61,425 bases of DNA from Halioglobus sp. (lineage in GTDB: Bacteria; Pseudomonadota; Gammaproteobacteria; Pseudomonadales; Halieaceae), in assembly GCA_028825045.1 (NCBI GenBank), contig JAPKAY010000019.1:1-61425 (forward strand), written 5' to 3'. Within the stretch, counting starts at the first letter, position 1; every line of letters begins with the position of its first letter. A model generated the notes under the pieces. That model was not told the DNA's origin. It saw nothing but the letters and a program-made list of their open reading frames with translations, and made no database searches. The position numbers and the translations under genes are program-made. This document shows, piece by piece, positions 1-7,166 of the stretch.

Positions 1-1388
1 AGACGCAACTGTGCCTCGGCATTCGGAATGCGCATGCCCGCTGCAAGACTGGCCATGGTGGCACCCCTGGGAACCTGTATATAGTGGATATAGCGGCCGG
101 CGCTGGCCTGCCCTTCCTTGGGATGGATAGGCCTGAAGCTTTCAATCATCGCCAGCAGTGTGCTGTCCCCCGCAGAAAAGCTCCGCGCCTCGCCTTCAAA
201 CAGATAATTCAGGCCTTTGTAGTCGATCACCGCCAGTCGCTTCGAGGCTGTCGCGCCATGTGCGATGGCGGTGTAACCCTTCAGCCCCGCCTGATCCAAT
301 TCGGATCCCTTCTCTAGTGTGCCGGTGGCACTGCTTTGCAGGGTTGAACGCGGCGTCACTGCCCGCTTCTGGCGCTTGACGGTAAGAGTGAGTTCCGCGC
401 TGTTATCGGGTGCCACTGCCACTATTGCTTTAGCACCCGCAGTGACGTTCCAGTTCGGTGGCAGCACATAAGTGAAGGCCAGCTTGTTGTGATAATAACG
501 GTCTTCTGCTCGCGTACTCTGGACGCTTTCGCCCCACACCAAACCCTCCATATGACGATTGAATTCTCCGGGCACGGACGGATCCTCCACGTAGGTATCC
601 AGATCCAGTTCCGCTGCGGTATTGACGACTTTTTTTAGACGCTGATCATTGCGCGGGTGTGAAGCGTACAGACCGTGATAACCCTTTGTTTTTTTTCCTC
701 CGGACTTGGCTTTTACGCGCTGAAACTGCTGTTGGTCTTTGAGAACACCGATCACGGCCAGTAATGAATCGGGGTCATAGCCGGATTGATACATGTATTG
801 CGCGCCCAGTCCGTCCGCTTCCAGCTCCATATCGCGGCCGAAGCCACTGATTAACTCGGCACCGTACATGTTGGAGGCATCAGCTGCGTCACCACTGCCG
901 GTGAGTATGTAGACGGCGGTGGCGACCACGGAGTTGGTTATGCCGGCTGCTTTTCGGCGGCCATGATGATTTGCCGTCACGTGGCCCATCTCATGGCCCA
1001 GCGTGGCCGCCAACTCTGCCTCGTTGTCCAGGTAAGCCAGCAGACCGCGATTGATGTAGACGTAGCCGTCTGGGAGGGCGAAAGCATTGATATCGGGGCT
1101 GTCCACCACTGTAAAGGTAAATGCCATGTCCGGTTCATCGCTATTCGCCACCAATCGCTCGCCCACGCGGGTTATGTAGGCCTGCAATTCAGGGTCGTTA
1201 TAGGCAGCGCCCTGGGCGAGCATTTCGTCGTGCAGTTCGCCACCGACTGTTGTTGACCGGCCTCCGGCTGATACCACCACGCTTGGTCCACTCGAACTTG
1301 AACTCGGGCTGCTGCTGCAGCCTGCCAAGCCTTCCAGGACAAATGCAATTGCGACAATGCCAAATGCGCGTATGAGTTTATAGTGCAT
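1..1388 (-). CDS. M48 family lipoprotein metalloprotease (3' end outside window)
   Basis: At least 462 residues are visible; the C-terminus lies beyond base 1. The start is the ATG at 1388-1386. A lipoprotein signal peptide ends in the lipobox LAGC (Cys24), followed by a Ser-rich linker, so the protein is probably anchored in the envelope. The zinc motif HEMGH lies at about residues 132-136, with the third-ligand motif ELEAD near 188-192, as in M48 peptidases such as BepA/LoiP. The C-terminal half is a further domain ending in a LysM-like stretch (VPRGATMASLA). It is the last visible gene of the minus-strand operon that starts near 14.3 kb, 9 bp after the preceding gene. A quality-control or processing role for that envelope system is inferred. 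The substrate is unknown. Confidence 0.9.
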   Translation of the reverse strand, partial: MHYKLIRAFGIVAIAFVLEGLAGCSSSPSSSSSGPSVVVSAGGRSTTVGGELHDEMLAQGAAYNDPELQAYITRVGERLVANSDEPDMAFTFTVVDSPDINAFALPDGYVYINRGLLAYLDNEAELAATLGHEMGHVTANHHGRRKAAGITNSVVATAVYILTGSGDAADASNMYGAELISGFGRDMELEADGLGAQYMYQSGYDPDSLLAVIGVLKDQQQFQRVKAKSGGKKTKGYHGLYASHPRNDQRLKKVVNTAAELDLDTYVEDPSVPGEFNRHMEGLVWGESVQSTRAEDRYYHNKLAFTYVLPPNWNVTAGAKAIVAVAPDNSAELTLTVKRQKRAVTPRSTLQSSATGTLEKGSELDQAGLKGYTAIAHGATASKRLAVIDYKGLNYLFEGEARSFSAGDSTLLAMIESFRPIHPKEGQASAGRYIHYIQVPRGATMASLAAGMRIPNAEAQLR

Positions 1389-1397
1389 GGCGTTCTC

Positions 1398-2054
1398 CTA
1401 GTACTCGCTGGACAGAAATTCCAGCAGCTGCTCGCCGATTCCGTCGCAGGCTGTACCCTGTACCGGCGCGATAATGGGTATGGGAATGATGACTGCCGGC
1501 ATATAGGACTGGCCCGAGGTGGTGGCATTCACGTGACCCACCGTTACCTGGTCGGTGAAGTCCCAGATGGTGGCTTCGTAATCTGCATCGTGAGACCAGG
1601 TACCAAAGCCAAAACAACCGCCCAGGGAGCAGGCCATCGAGCCCGACCCACCAGATCTAACCGTCGAGCCGTCCAGCCAGATAATGTATTCAAGTTTCAG
1701 GGCCTTCAATTTTTCCGCCACCACCTCGCGTTCTAGCATGCGCTCGATATCCACCGGTCGCAGTGGGGCGGTGCGCGGTTCAAACCAGGGGTAGAGCGCA
1801 TTTAGGAACTCGAGCTCGCCAATCATGGTGATCGATTTGTCACCGGCGGCGATATGATCACTCACGCAGGCGACAAAGTCTGGTTCTGTTTCATAGTCAC
1901 TGGCATGGCGGCGCCCTAGAATCACCACGCTGGAATCACCAATGCCTTCGATCGGTTCGTTGAACACCATTTCATTAACGGTGGATGTGACGCAGGCAGA
2001 GGTCAGGCTAATGCCGACGCAGAGCACAATCTTGCGCAGCGAGTGAAAGTTCAC
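1398..2054 (-). CDS. small lipoprotein of unknown function
   Basis: 218 residues, starting at a GTG (2054) that overlaps the TGA of the preceding gene by 4 bp, so translation is probably coupled. The N-terminus is a short lipoprotein signal ending TSAC (Cys21). The mature part is an alpha/beta region of about 130 residues with a GIGDSSVVILGRR strand, then a Gly/Cys-containing segment (ACSLGGCFGFGTW, about 140-152) and a predicted beta-rich end that resembles a membrane-inserting or glycine-rich loop. I do not recognise a family. Its place between another lipoprotein and the M48 lipoprotein protease makes it a candidate outer-membrane component of the same machine. The two internal cysteines could form a disulfide in the periplasm. 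Confidence 0.8.
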   Translation of the reverse strand: MNFHSLRKIVLCVGISLTSACVTSTVNEMVFNEPIEGIGDSSVVILGRRHASDYETEPDFVACVSDHIAAGDKSITMIGELEFLNALYPWFEPRTAPLRPVDIERMLEREVVAEKLKALKLEYIIWLDGSTVRSGGSGSMACSLGGCFGFGTWSHDADYEATIWDFTDQVTVGHVNATTSGQSYMPAVIIPIPIIAPVQGTACDGIGEQLLEFLSSEY

Positions 2055-2728
2055 CGTGTCGCTCTCTCAGAGACAACGCCTTTCGCCTGAAGCCATTCCT
2101 GAACACCTGGCACGTCGGTAAAGTGGTTGGCGAAGTTGGCGCCGGCGTCTCGTAGTGCCATCACGGCGGCAAGGTTTACGGCCTCTTGATCGCTTTGCAG
2201 GAACGCCGTTGGGGTTTTGCCATAACTGGTCATGGTCCACTGGGCAATCGGTTCCCCGTCGGGCGTTACCAACTCAAAGCTGTAGCGCATCCAGATTTCA
2301 TACACCTTGATGCTGGTGTGCGCGGGTATCGCATACTGCAACTCTTCCACATGGGGGATTAGAACTGCGTCGACTGCTGTCGGATTTTGGTCTGGCCCTG
2401 GCTTGTTTTTTAGATGAACCACTTTTGTAAACATGCCCGTGAGCAGCGAGTTCCACATTTCTACCTGCGCGGCTCCGGTGGTGACAATCCAACTCGATTC
2501 TTTCCTGCCCTTGGCTTCATCAAAAAACTCGTGTTTGGAAAAGTCATCTCCATACCAGAGTCCTAGGGTGACAGGCAGTGGTGTGATGAGCGGTGGGGGA
2601 AAGTCTCCGTCTACTATGACTTTTACCGGCCCGCAGCCCGCGAGCGTCGTCAGTGCAACCAGCACAACCGTCAGTGTTGCCAGAGATAGCGTTCGACGGC
2701 GCTCAGCGGAAATCATTGAGCGCAACAA
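2051..2728 (-). CDS. lipoprotein of unknown function
   Basis: 225 residues. The start used is a TTG at 2728 because a GGAGG lies 8 bases upstream; an ATG four codons in (2716) is possible but too far from that ribosome binding site. It overlaps the end of the upstream VWA gene by 26 bp. The signal peptide ends in LAGC (Cys31). The mature part alternates strands and helices: residues 50-65 (TLGLWYGDDFSKHEF), a helix with VEMWNSLLTGMF, then a strand/helix unit ending in a C-terminal helical stretch. This recalls the fold of small CsgG-like or ABC-auxiliary lipoproteins, but that is an impression and not a family assignment. It probably acts at the inner face of the outer membrane with the VWA proteins. 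Confidence 0.82.
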   Translation of the reverse strand: MLRSMISAERRRTLSLATLTVVLVALTTLAGCGPVKVIVDGDFPPPLITPLPVTLGLWYGDDFSKHEFFDEAKGRKESSWIVTTGAAQVEMWNSLLTGMFTKVVHLKNKPGPDQNPTAVDAVLIPHVEELQYAIPAHTSIKVYEIWMRYSFELVTPDGEPIAQWTMTSYGKTPTAFLQSDQEAVNLAAVMALRDAGANFANHFTDVPGVQEWLQAKGVVSERATR

Positions 2729-3704
2729 ACGTGCCTCCGTTACGGTGCGTTAGTTCCCTCATCAGCGTTGCGAAGCGAATTCCGGTGGTCTGCAGGTGAG
2801 GCGCACGGATGAACTGCACCGGAAATCCTACTGCGTGGATACGCACCGGTCGATTCCCATTGGCATCCGGCCGATTGAGACGGTCTACAGTGTCGATGAC
2901 CTCCGCAATCGAAGGCCCGGTAAATTCGTCGCCAAACACATAGATGCTGATTTTTTTTCCAGATTTTGCGAAGGTACTAATGGCGGCTTTTATACCTTCC
3001 ACCGGGCTGGAGTTACTGAACACATTCCAGCTGCGCAAATTCTGAATAATTGCCTGGCGTCTTCCGGGGGTGTCTGGAATCCATTTACCTCGATAGCTGC
3101 TGAACATGTATTGCCCCATATCGTTCATCACCTGTATCCCCTTCACTTCGGGGTATATGCTCAGGGTTGCCTCGACTTCCTCCAGCACCCGCTCCCAGGC
3201 GTAGGAATACATGGAGCCGGAGGTGTCGATGATAAAAATAATGTACTCGCTGTCTACCGGTATGCCGCCTATCAGTTGATTCTTTGACTGGTGCTGCGTA
3301 CCCAGCAGGCGCCTCTGCTCCTGTGTTAATTTCTGTTTTGCGATCGCCAGTTGCCCGGAGATCGCCGAACTGCTGCTTGTTTGCACTTGCAGGCTGTCGT
3401 ACCTGGATTTAGCGCTGGCCAGCTGGCCGCGCAATATTGCAATGCGTTCTTCATCCTCTGACAGTTGCTCGTGCTTGGCGTTCAAATCCCGATTGAGTAT
3501 TTTGGTTTCTCCACGAAGCTCAAACACGAGCGCCTGCAGTGCTGCCAGTTTCCCCTCGAGATTGACAGTGGATGCCTCAATAATCTGCGGTTGCACCGTT
3601 TTAGTGATCATGAGCAGCAGAATGATCGCACCAAAGCCACAGCAGATCACGTCGAGAAACGACAGTGAAAACTCTTCCGGGGCTCTGGCCCGGCGGCGCG
3701 CCAT
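2703..3704 (-). CDS. membrane-anchored coiled-coil VWA domain protein (second paralog)
   Basis: 333 residues from the ATG at 3704, which shares its A with the TGA of the upstream paralog (TGATG), so the longer in-frame start at 3764 is rejected. After a basic N-terminus comes one membrane helix (about 13-35) with LSFLDVICCGFGA and an Asp at 18, then a coiled coil (about 40-135), then a von Willebrand A domain with the MIDAS motif DTSGSM near residues 160-165. The topology N-in, one helix, periplasmic domain matches ExbD/TolR/MotB-type partners of proton channels, with VWA replacing the usual peptidoglycan or TonB-binding domain. The next-door paralog shares the helix motif. Later MIDAS positions look less canonical than in the paralog, so metal binding may differ. 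Confidence 0.88.
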   Translation of the reverse strand: MARRRARAPEEFSLSFLDVICCGFGAIILLLMITKTVQPQIIEASTVNLEGKLAALQALVFELRGETKILNRDLNAKHEQLSEDEERIAILRGQLASAKSRYDSLQVQTSSSSAISGQLAIAKQKLTQEQRRLLGTQHQSKNQLIGGIPVDSEYIIFIIDTSGSMYSYAWERVLEEVEATLSIYPEVKGIQVMNDMGQYMFSSYRGKWIPDTPGRRQAIIQNLRSWNVFSNSSPVEGIKAAISTFAKSGKKISIYVFGDEFTGPSIAEVIDTVDRLNRPDANGNRPVRIHAVGFPVQFIRAPHLQTTGIRFATLMRELTHRNGGTFVALNDFR

Positions 3705-4795
3705 CAGGGCCAATCCCTGGAGGGACTTAGGAATGACCCTTTCGTCACTTGCGCCAATTGCCACAAGTTTGACGCCGCCAGTGGGTCACCTTCCAGGGGG
3801 GCGAGAATCACGTTGACCGGAATGTTACTCGGGAGTTGACGTACGGCCTGGGCGAACAGTTTCTGGCGCTGTGCACCACTGACCTTGGAACCTCGGGGCG
3901 CCGCAGTGCCCTGTGTGGGCAAGCCATCGGTGAGCAGGAAGATATTATCCGGTAGTGGCGAGAGCTGCTTCAGTGCGAGGAAGGCATTTTCCAGGCTGGT
4001 GCCCCCGGTGGGCGTGATACCGCGCAGTGCGGTTGTCACTTTGTTCAACTGCGCCTGGTCGGCGACCTCCAGCCACTTGCCCTGAGTGCCGGCCAGAGCT
4101 GCTTTTGCCTGTGTATTAAAGGTGATGATCTGGTATTTGCTGGCAACGGGTAATTGTGCCGTCAACCAGTCCACCGTATTGAGGCTGCGGGTCCATTTGT
4201 CTGCGCTGCGTTGAATGGACTCACTCATATTACGTAGGCGAATGATCTGCACCAGCTTGTCAGCGAGCATGCTGGACGAGATATCCAGCAGAATGGCAAT
4301 GTGTTTTCCACCCAGGTTTAGCCCCGTCAGGTACTGGCGATTACCCTCTCCGATATAGCTGCGGGCGTTGGCGCCGCTATTGTCCTGACTGGATTGACGC
4401 AGCTTTTCTACTTCTTTTTCCAGCGCCAGCAGTTCTGCCTTGAGCGTCTCAACATCGTTGTTATCGGTGTATCCCTCACGCCGTAAGTCCTCTATCTGTG
4501 CTTCGTAGTTGTCATTGTCCTGGGTAATGCGCGTTGCCCTTCCGTTGGCATCCACTATTTGCAGGTCGACTTCAGAAAGCGTATTGCGAATCCGCACCAG
4601 GCCTTCTTCTCCCTCGGTGACATCTTCCTCCAGCAGGTTGACTTCGGAGAGCAGGTTTTCATTCAGCTCATCGGAGTCTCGGTCAATCGAGTGATTCATG
4701 ATCAAAAAAACCAGTACTACAGCGCCAAAGCCGCAGGACATGATGTCCAGAAAGCTCAGGTTAAAGGTGGTAAACTGGCGTTTTTTCCTGGCCAT
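3704..4795 (-). CDS. membrane-anchored coiled-coil VWA domain protein (first paralog)
   Basis: 363 residues, ATG at 4795. A basic N-terminus (MARKKRQ) is followed by a single helix (about 12-34) carrying LSFLDIMSCGFGA with Asp17 near the membrane entry. A long acidic coiled coil spans about 40-140. The VWA domain starts near 163 and contains a full metal-ion-dependent adhesion site: DISSS at 171-175, TGGTS near 268-272 and TDG in LLTDGLP. It lies 5 bp after the actin-like gene and overlaps the second VWA gene by one base. Inferred role: periplasmic rod or ligand-binding partner of the MotA/TolQ-like channel encoded two genes upstream. It could form a heterodimer with its paralog, since ExbD-type subunits are dimers. 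Confidence 0.9.
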   Translation of the reverse strand: MARKKRQFTTFNLSFLDIMSCGFGAVVLVFLIMNHSIDRDSDELNENLLSEVNLLEEDVTEGEEGLVRIRNTLSEVDLQIVDANGRATRITQDNDNYEAQIEDLRREGYTDNNDVETLKAELLALEKEVEKLRQSSQDNSGANARSYIGEGNRQYLTGLNLGGKHIAILLDISSSMLADKLVQIIRLRNMSESIQRSADKWTRSLNTVDWLTAQLPVASKYQIITFNTQAKAALAGTQGKWLEVADQAQLNKVTTALRGITPTGGTSLENAFLALKQLSPLPDNIFLLTDGLPTQGTAAPRGSKVSGAQRQKLFAQAVRQLPSNIPVNVILAPLEGDPLAASNLWQLAQVTKGSFLSPSRDWP

Positions 4796-4800
4796 GGCGA

Positions 4801-6081
4801 CTAGTTTTTAACCTCGATCAACATAGCCGTTGTACCGTCGTCCGTGGTGACACTATCTCCGACTCCCAGTATCTGACCACTGTGATACGGGTGGCCATTA
4901 ACACTGAGGGCACTGCCGTTGCCGCGCAGCTGCCAGCCTTGATCATCAAGGAAAAATTCCCAATCCTTAGCGACTTTTAGTCCGGGGACTGTTAACGAAT
5001 GTGCAATATGGTTTTGAAGAATGTGCGTGGCCCGGCTTACAGGTTTTACCGGGGGCGAATCTATGGTGGTCGGCGGCGGAACCGCGGGTGCTTCATCTGC
5101 TGTGAGTTTCTCTTTAAGTCGAGGGAGATGGGTGACAAAGTTTAGCGCCTGTTCGCGTTGCACCAGTTTTTTTTCATGCGCTTGCAGAGCACTGCGCATC
5201 GCATCAATTTCTACAATTTCGAGCTTCGGAAATTCACCGAGCAAGCCTGGCAAGAGTGCGGCAATCGGGTCCGCGATCACCTGATCATCCGAACTGAGGA
5301 CGCCCATCGACTCGCGCACGCTGTCGAACAAGCGCTTTCCTGCTACTTCCAGTTCATTGGCACTAATGCGGGCCTGGTAACCATTCACCTCCATATTGGT
5401 TTCTGCGCTGGTCTTAAGTGCCTGCAGTGCGGCGGGCAGTGCATCGTAAAGCTGCTGCTCTGTGGCGGCCTTCCGCCGCGGGTCGAAGCGGGTCTGGCGC
5501 ACAAATGCAGCGGCGATCAGTTCGACCATCCGTTCCTGCAATTGCAGTAATCCGCAACCGGGCAGTGGTACGTTGCGCTGCGGTTCAATCCCGTTATTGC
5601 GTGCCACCAGTTCAGATAACACCGATTGGTGTAGTTGGATTTCGAGGTGAAACATGCGTTCGCCCTGGCTGTACACGCTGCCCAGTGCCACGCTGCGGTT
5701 GACTAACCCCACCGCATCGAAGGGGCACTGTTGTACGATGCCCAGCAACAGTGCGAGCTGATCGTGTTGCATGCTTCCCGAAACGGCCAATAAAATCTCA
5801 TCGGGCTGCTGCGCTTCGGTGTGTAATTGGCGCAGGTGAGCGTGAACGAGGTCGCCCGTATGGCGCGCTGGCCCCAGGGCTGGCTGCAGGGTGTCTGTTC
5901 CTAGCTGCCACCAGTAGCGCGTATTGATATCTCTGGGTTGCAAGCGCGCCGCTGAGCGTGCTGCTGCACCGAACAGGTATTGCTGTCCCTGCAGCAGAGC
6001 GTAGCCGGGGCTTTGCACGCGTTTGTCGTTATGCCACAGCTGCAGGTTGCTGTCGTTGATATCCAGCAGGCCAATACCCAT
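4801..6081 (-). CDS. degenerate actin/Hsp70-fold protein with C-terminal beta domain
   Basis: 426 residues. The ATG at 6081 shares its A with the TGA of the proton-channel gene. Residues 1-40 (GIGLLDINDSNLQLW) resemble the first beta-hairpin of the actin/Hsp70/GspL-PilM fold. Residues about 94-135 (EILLAVSGSMQHDQ, then GLVNRSVALGS) resemble the strand-helix-strand that in DnaK precedes the second phosphate loop. The usual Gly-Thr phosphate loop residues are not evident, so ATP binding is uncertain. A helical middle (about 165-330) leads to a Pro-rich linker and a C-terminal beta domain (about 350-426, LSVNGHPYHSGQILGVGDSV) that looks FHA-like. No signal peptide, so cytoplasmic, and it may dock on the inner side of the channel as GspL/PilM do in their systems. 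Family not certain. Confidence 0.72.
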   Translation of the reverse strand: MGIGLLDINDSNLQLWHNDKRVQSPGYALLQGQQYLFGAAARSAARLQPRDINTRYWWQLGTDTLQPALGPARHTGDLVHAHLRQLHTEAQQPDEILLAVSGSMQHDQLALLLGIVQQCPFDAVGLVNRSVALGSVYSQGERMFHLEIQLHQSVLSELVARNNGIEPQRNVPLPGCGLLQLQERMVELIAAAFVRQTRFDPRRKAATEQQLYDALPAALQALKTSAETNMEVNGYQARISANELEVAGKRLFDSVRESMGVLSSDDQVIADPIAALLPGLLGEFPKLEIVEIDAMRSALQAHEKKLVQREQALNFVTHLPRLKEKLTADEAPAVPPPTTIDSPPVKPVSRATHILQNHIAHSLTVPGLKVAKDWEFFLDDQGWQLRGNGSALSVNGHPYHSGQILGVGDSVTTDDGTTAMLIEVKN

Positions 6082-6878
6082 CAGCGGGCCACCAGAAAGC
6101 GTAACAGACGTCGGTCCGCATAGCGCTGGCAGTCCAGTACCAGCCGCTCCTGGGAGAGTTGCAACTGGTGCAGGCAGAACATAATGATAATGCTCAGGAC
6201 CAGCGCCACGAAGGTACTGTTGAAAGCGACGCCGAGACTGACGGTCACGCCGGAAATGTCGCCTTCAACCGCTTTGTAGGCCTGCCCGAGGGCGTCGCCG
6301 ATGCCGCGTACCGTGCCGATAAATCCGATGGAGGGGATAGCCCAGGCAATGTAGCGCACCATCGACATCTCCGAATCCAGCCGATCAGACTCTATTTCGC
6401 AACTTTCTTTGATCGTGTCTGACACGGCCTGAATACTGCCGGTAGTGGCAAAGCGCTGCAGTGCCGAGAGCAGTGTTCGCGGCAACAAGTAATCCTGTTC
6501 CTGCTCCGGCAAAGCTTCCAGCGCCCGACTGTATTCCCGCGCGTCTTCGGGTAGTACGCTGGTGCCCTCGGGTATATCCAGTAGTCGTACCTCCAATACT
6601 TTCCGCTCACGCAACATCCTGCGCCCTTTGTAGCCCATGATGGCTAGCGCCCAGATCAATAGGATAAAACAGGACTCCTGTTCGAAATCACGGATCACCA
6701 CGGTAAAGCTGCGCGTGGTAATGACCTCCTCTCCCGCGGCCTGCTGCGCCATCTGTTTCTCTATCTGCGCATTGGCACTGGGTCTGATCACGCCGACATA
6801 GAGGGCATGGACCACAATGACGGCAATGAGCAGCGCGAAAACCTGGTAGATGAATTCCGATGACATTCTTTGTTTCAT
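6081..6878 (-). CDS. MotA/TolQ/ExbB proton channel family protein
   Basis: 265 residues, ATG at 6878 (MKQRMSSEF; an ATG four codons later is possible). The layout is that of TolQ/ExbB: a first helix at about 8-30, a second at about 70-85, a cytoplasmic helical segment of about 80 residues, then two helices with the family signature IPSIGFIGTVRGIGDALG (about 170-188) and SLGVAFNSTFVALVLSIII (about 210-230). Such proteins form pentameric rings that conduct protons and drive a single-helix dimer in the centre. No ExbD/TolR is encoded nearby; the two VWA proteins downstream have the right topology to fill that role. Neighbours: 9 bp after the small exported protein, one-base overlap with the actin-like gene. 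Confidence 0.92.
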   Translation of the reverse strand: MKQRMSSEFIYQVFALLIAVIVVHALYVGVIRPSANAQIEKQMAQQAAGEEVITTRSFTVVIRDFEQESCFILLIWALAIMGYKGRRMLRERKVLEVRLLDIPEGTSVLPEDAREYSRALEALPEQEQDYLLPRTLLSALQRFATTGSIQAVSDTIKESCEIESDRLDSEMSMVRYIAWAIPSIGFIGTVRGIGDALGQAYKAVEGDISGVTVSLGVAFNSTFVALVLSIIIMFCLHQLQLSQERLVLDCQRYADRRLLRFLVAR

Positions 6879-6887
6879 TTGTGTGTC

Positions 6888-7163
6888 CTATATATCCACC
6901 GGGAAAGAGACGGAGAGATCCTCGGAAATTTCTTCCGAGGAGCGGTAGTCAAACGGCGAGTCGTTGCTGGATGTTTTTGGAGCGGGTGTGACGGTTGATT
7001 CTTTAGTGTCTGCTGTTTGCGGTGGCTGTGCAGCGCCTGTGTTCTGGCCCGCCGCTTTCGTCGACGGCTCTGCCTGTGCATCTGGCGTGGACTGGGCGAG
7101 CAGGGGTGTTGCGCCCAGTGCCAGCATTAGAAGCAGGGGCGGAAGAGGGTTTAGAAAGTTCAT
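6888..7163 (-). CDS. small exported protein, function unknown
   Basis: 91 residues. A clear signal peptide (about 1-23, with LLLMLALGATPLLAQS and cleavage after ALA-like LLA) is followed by a disordered, Ala/Thr/Gln/Pro-rich mature region. It ends in an acidic tail, SSEEISEDLSVSFPVDI. It sits 3 bp after the PEGA/FGE gene and 9 bp before the proton-channel gene, so it is co-translated with them. The sequence is too short and low in complexity for a family call. It may be a flexible periplasmic linker or adaptor peptide. A non-functional assignment cannot be excluded, but the signal peptide and tight spacing support a real gene. Confidence 0.75.
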   Translation of the reverse strand: MNFLNPLPPLLLMLALGATPLLAQSTPDAQAEPSTKAAGQNTGAAQPPQTADTKESTVTPAPKTSSNDSPFDYRSSEEISEDLSVSFPVDI

Positions 7164-7166
7164 GCA

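Noticed and set aside
6081..6878. Zorya-type anti-phage defence (ZorA/ZorB) because of the MotA-like channel
   Set aside because: No ZorC, ZorD or ZorE nuclease or helicase gene is present, the channel lacks the long ZorA cytoplasmic tail, and the neighbours are lipoproteins and periplasmic proteins.
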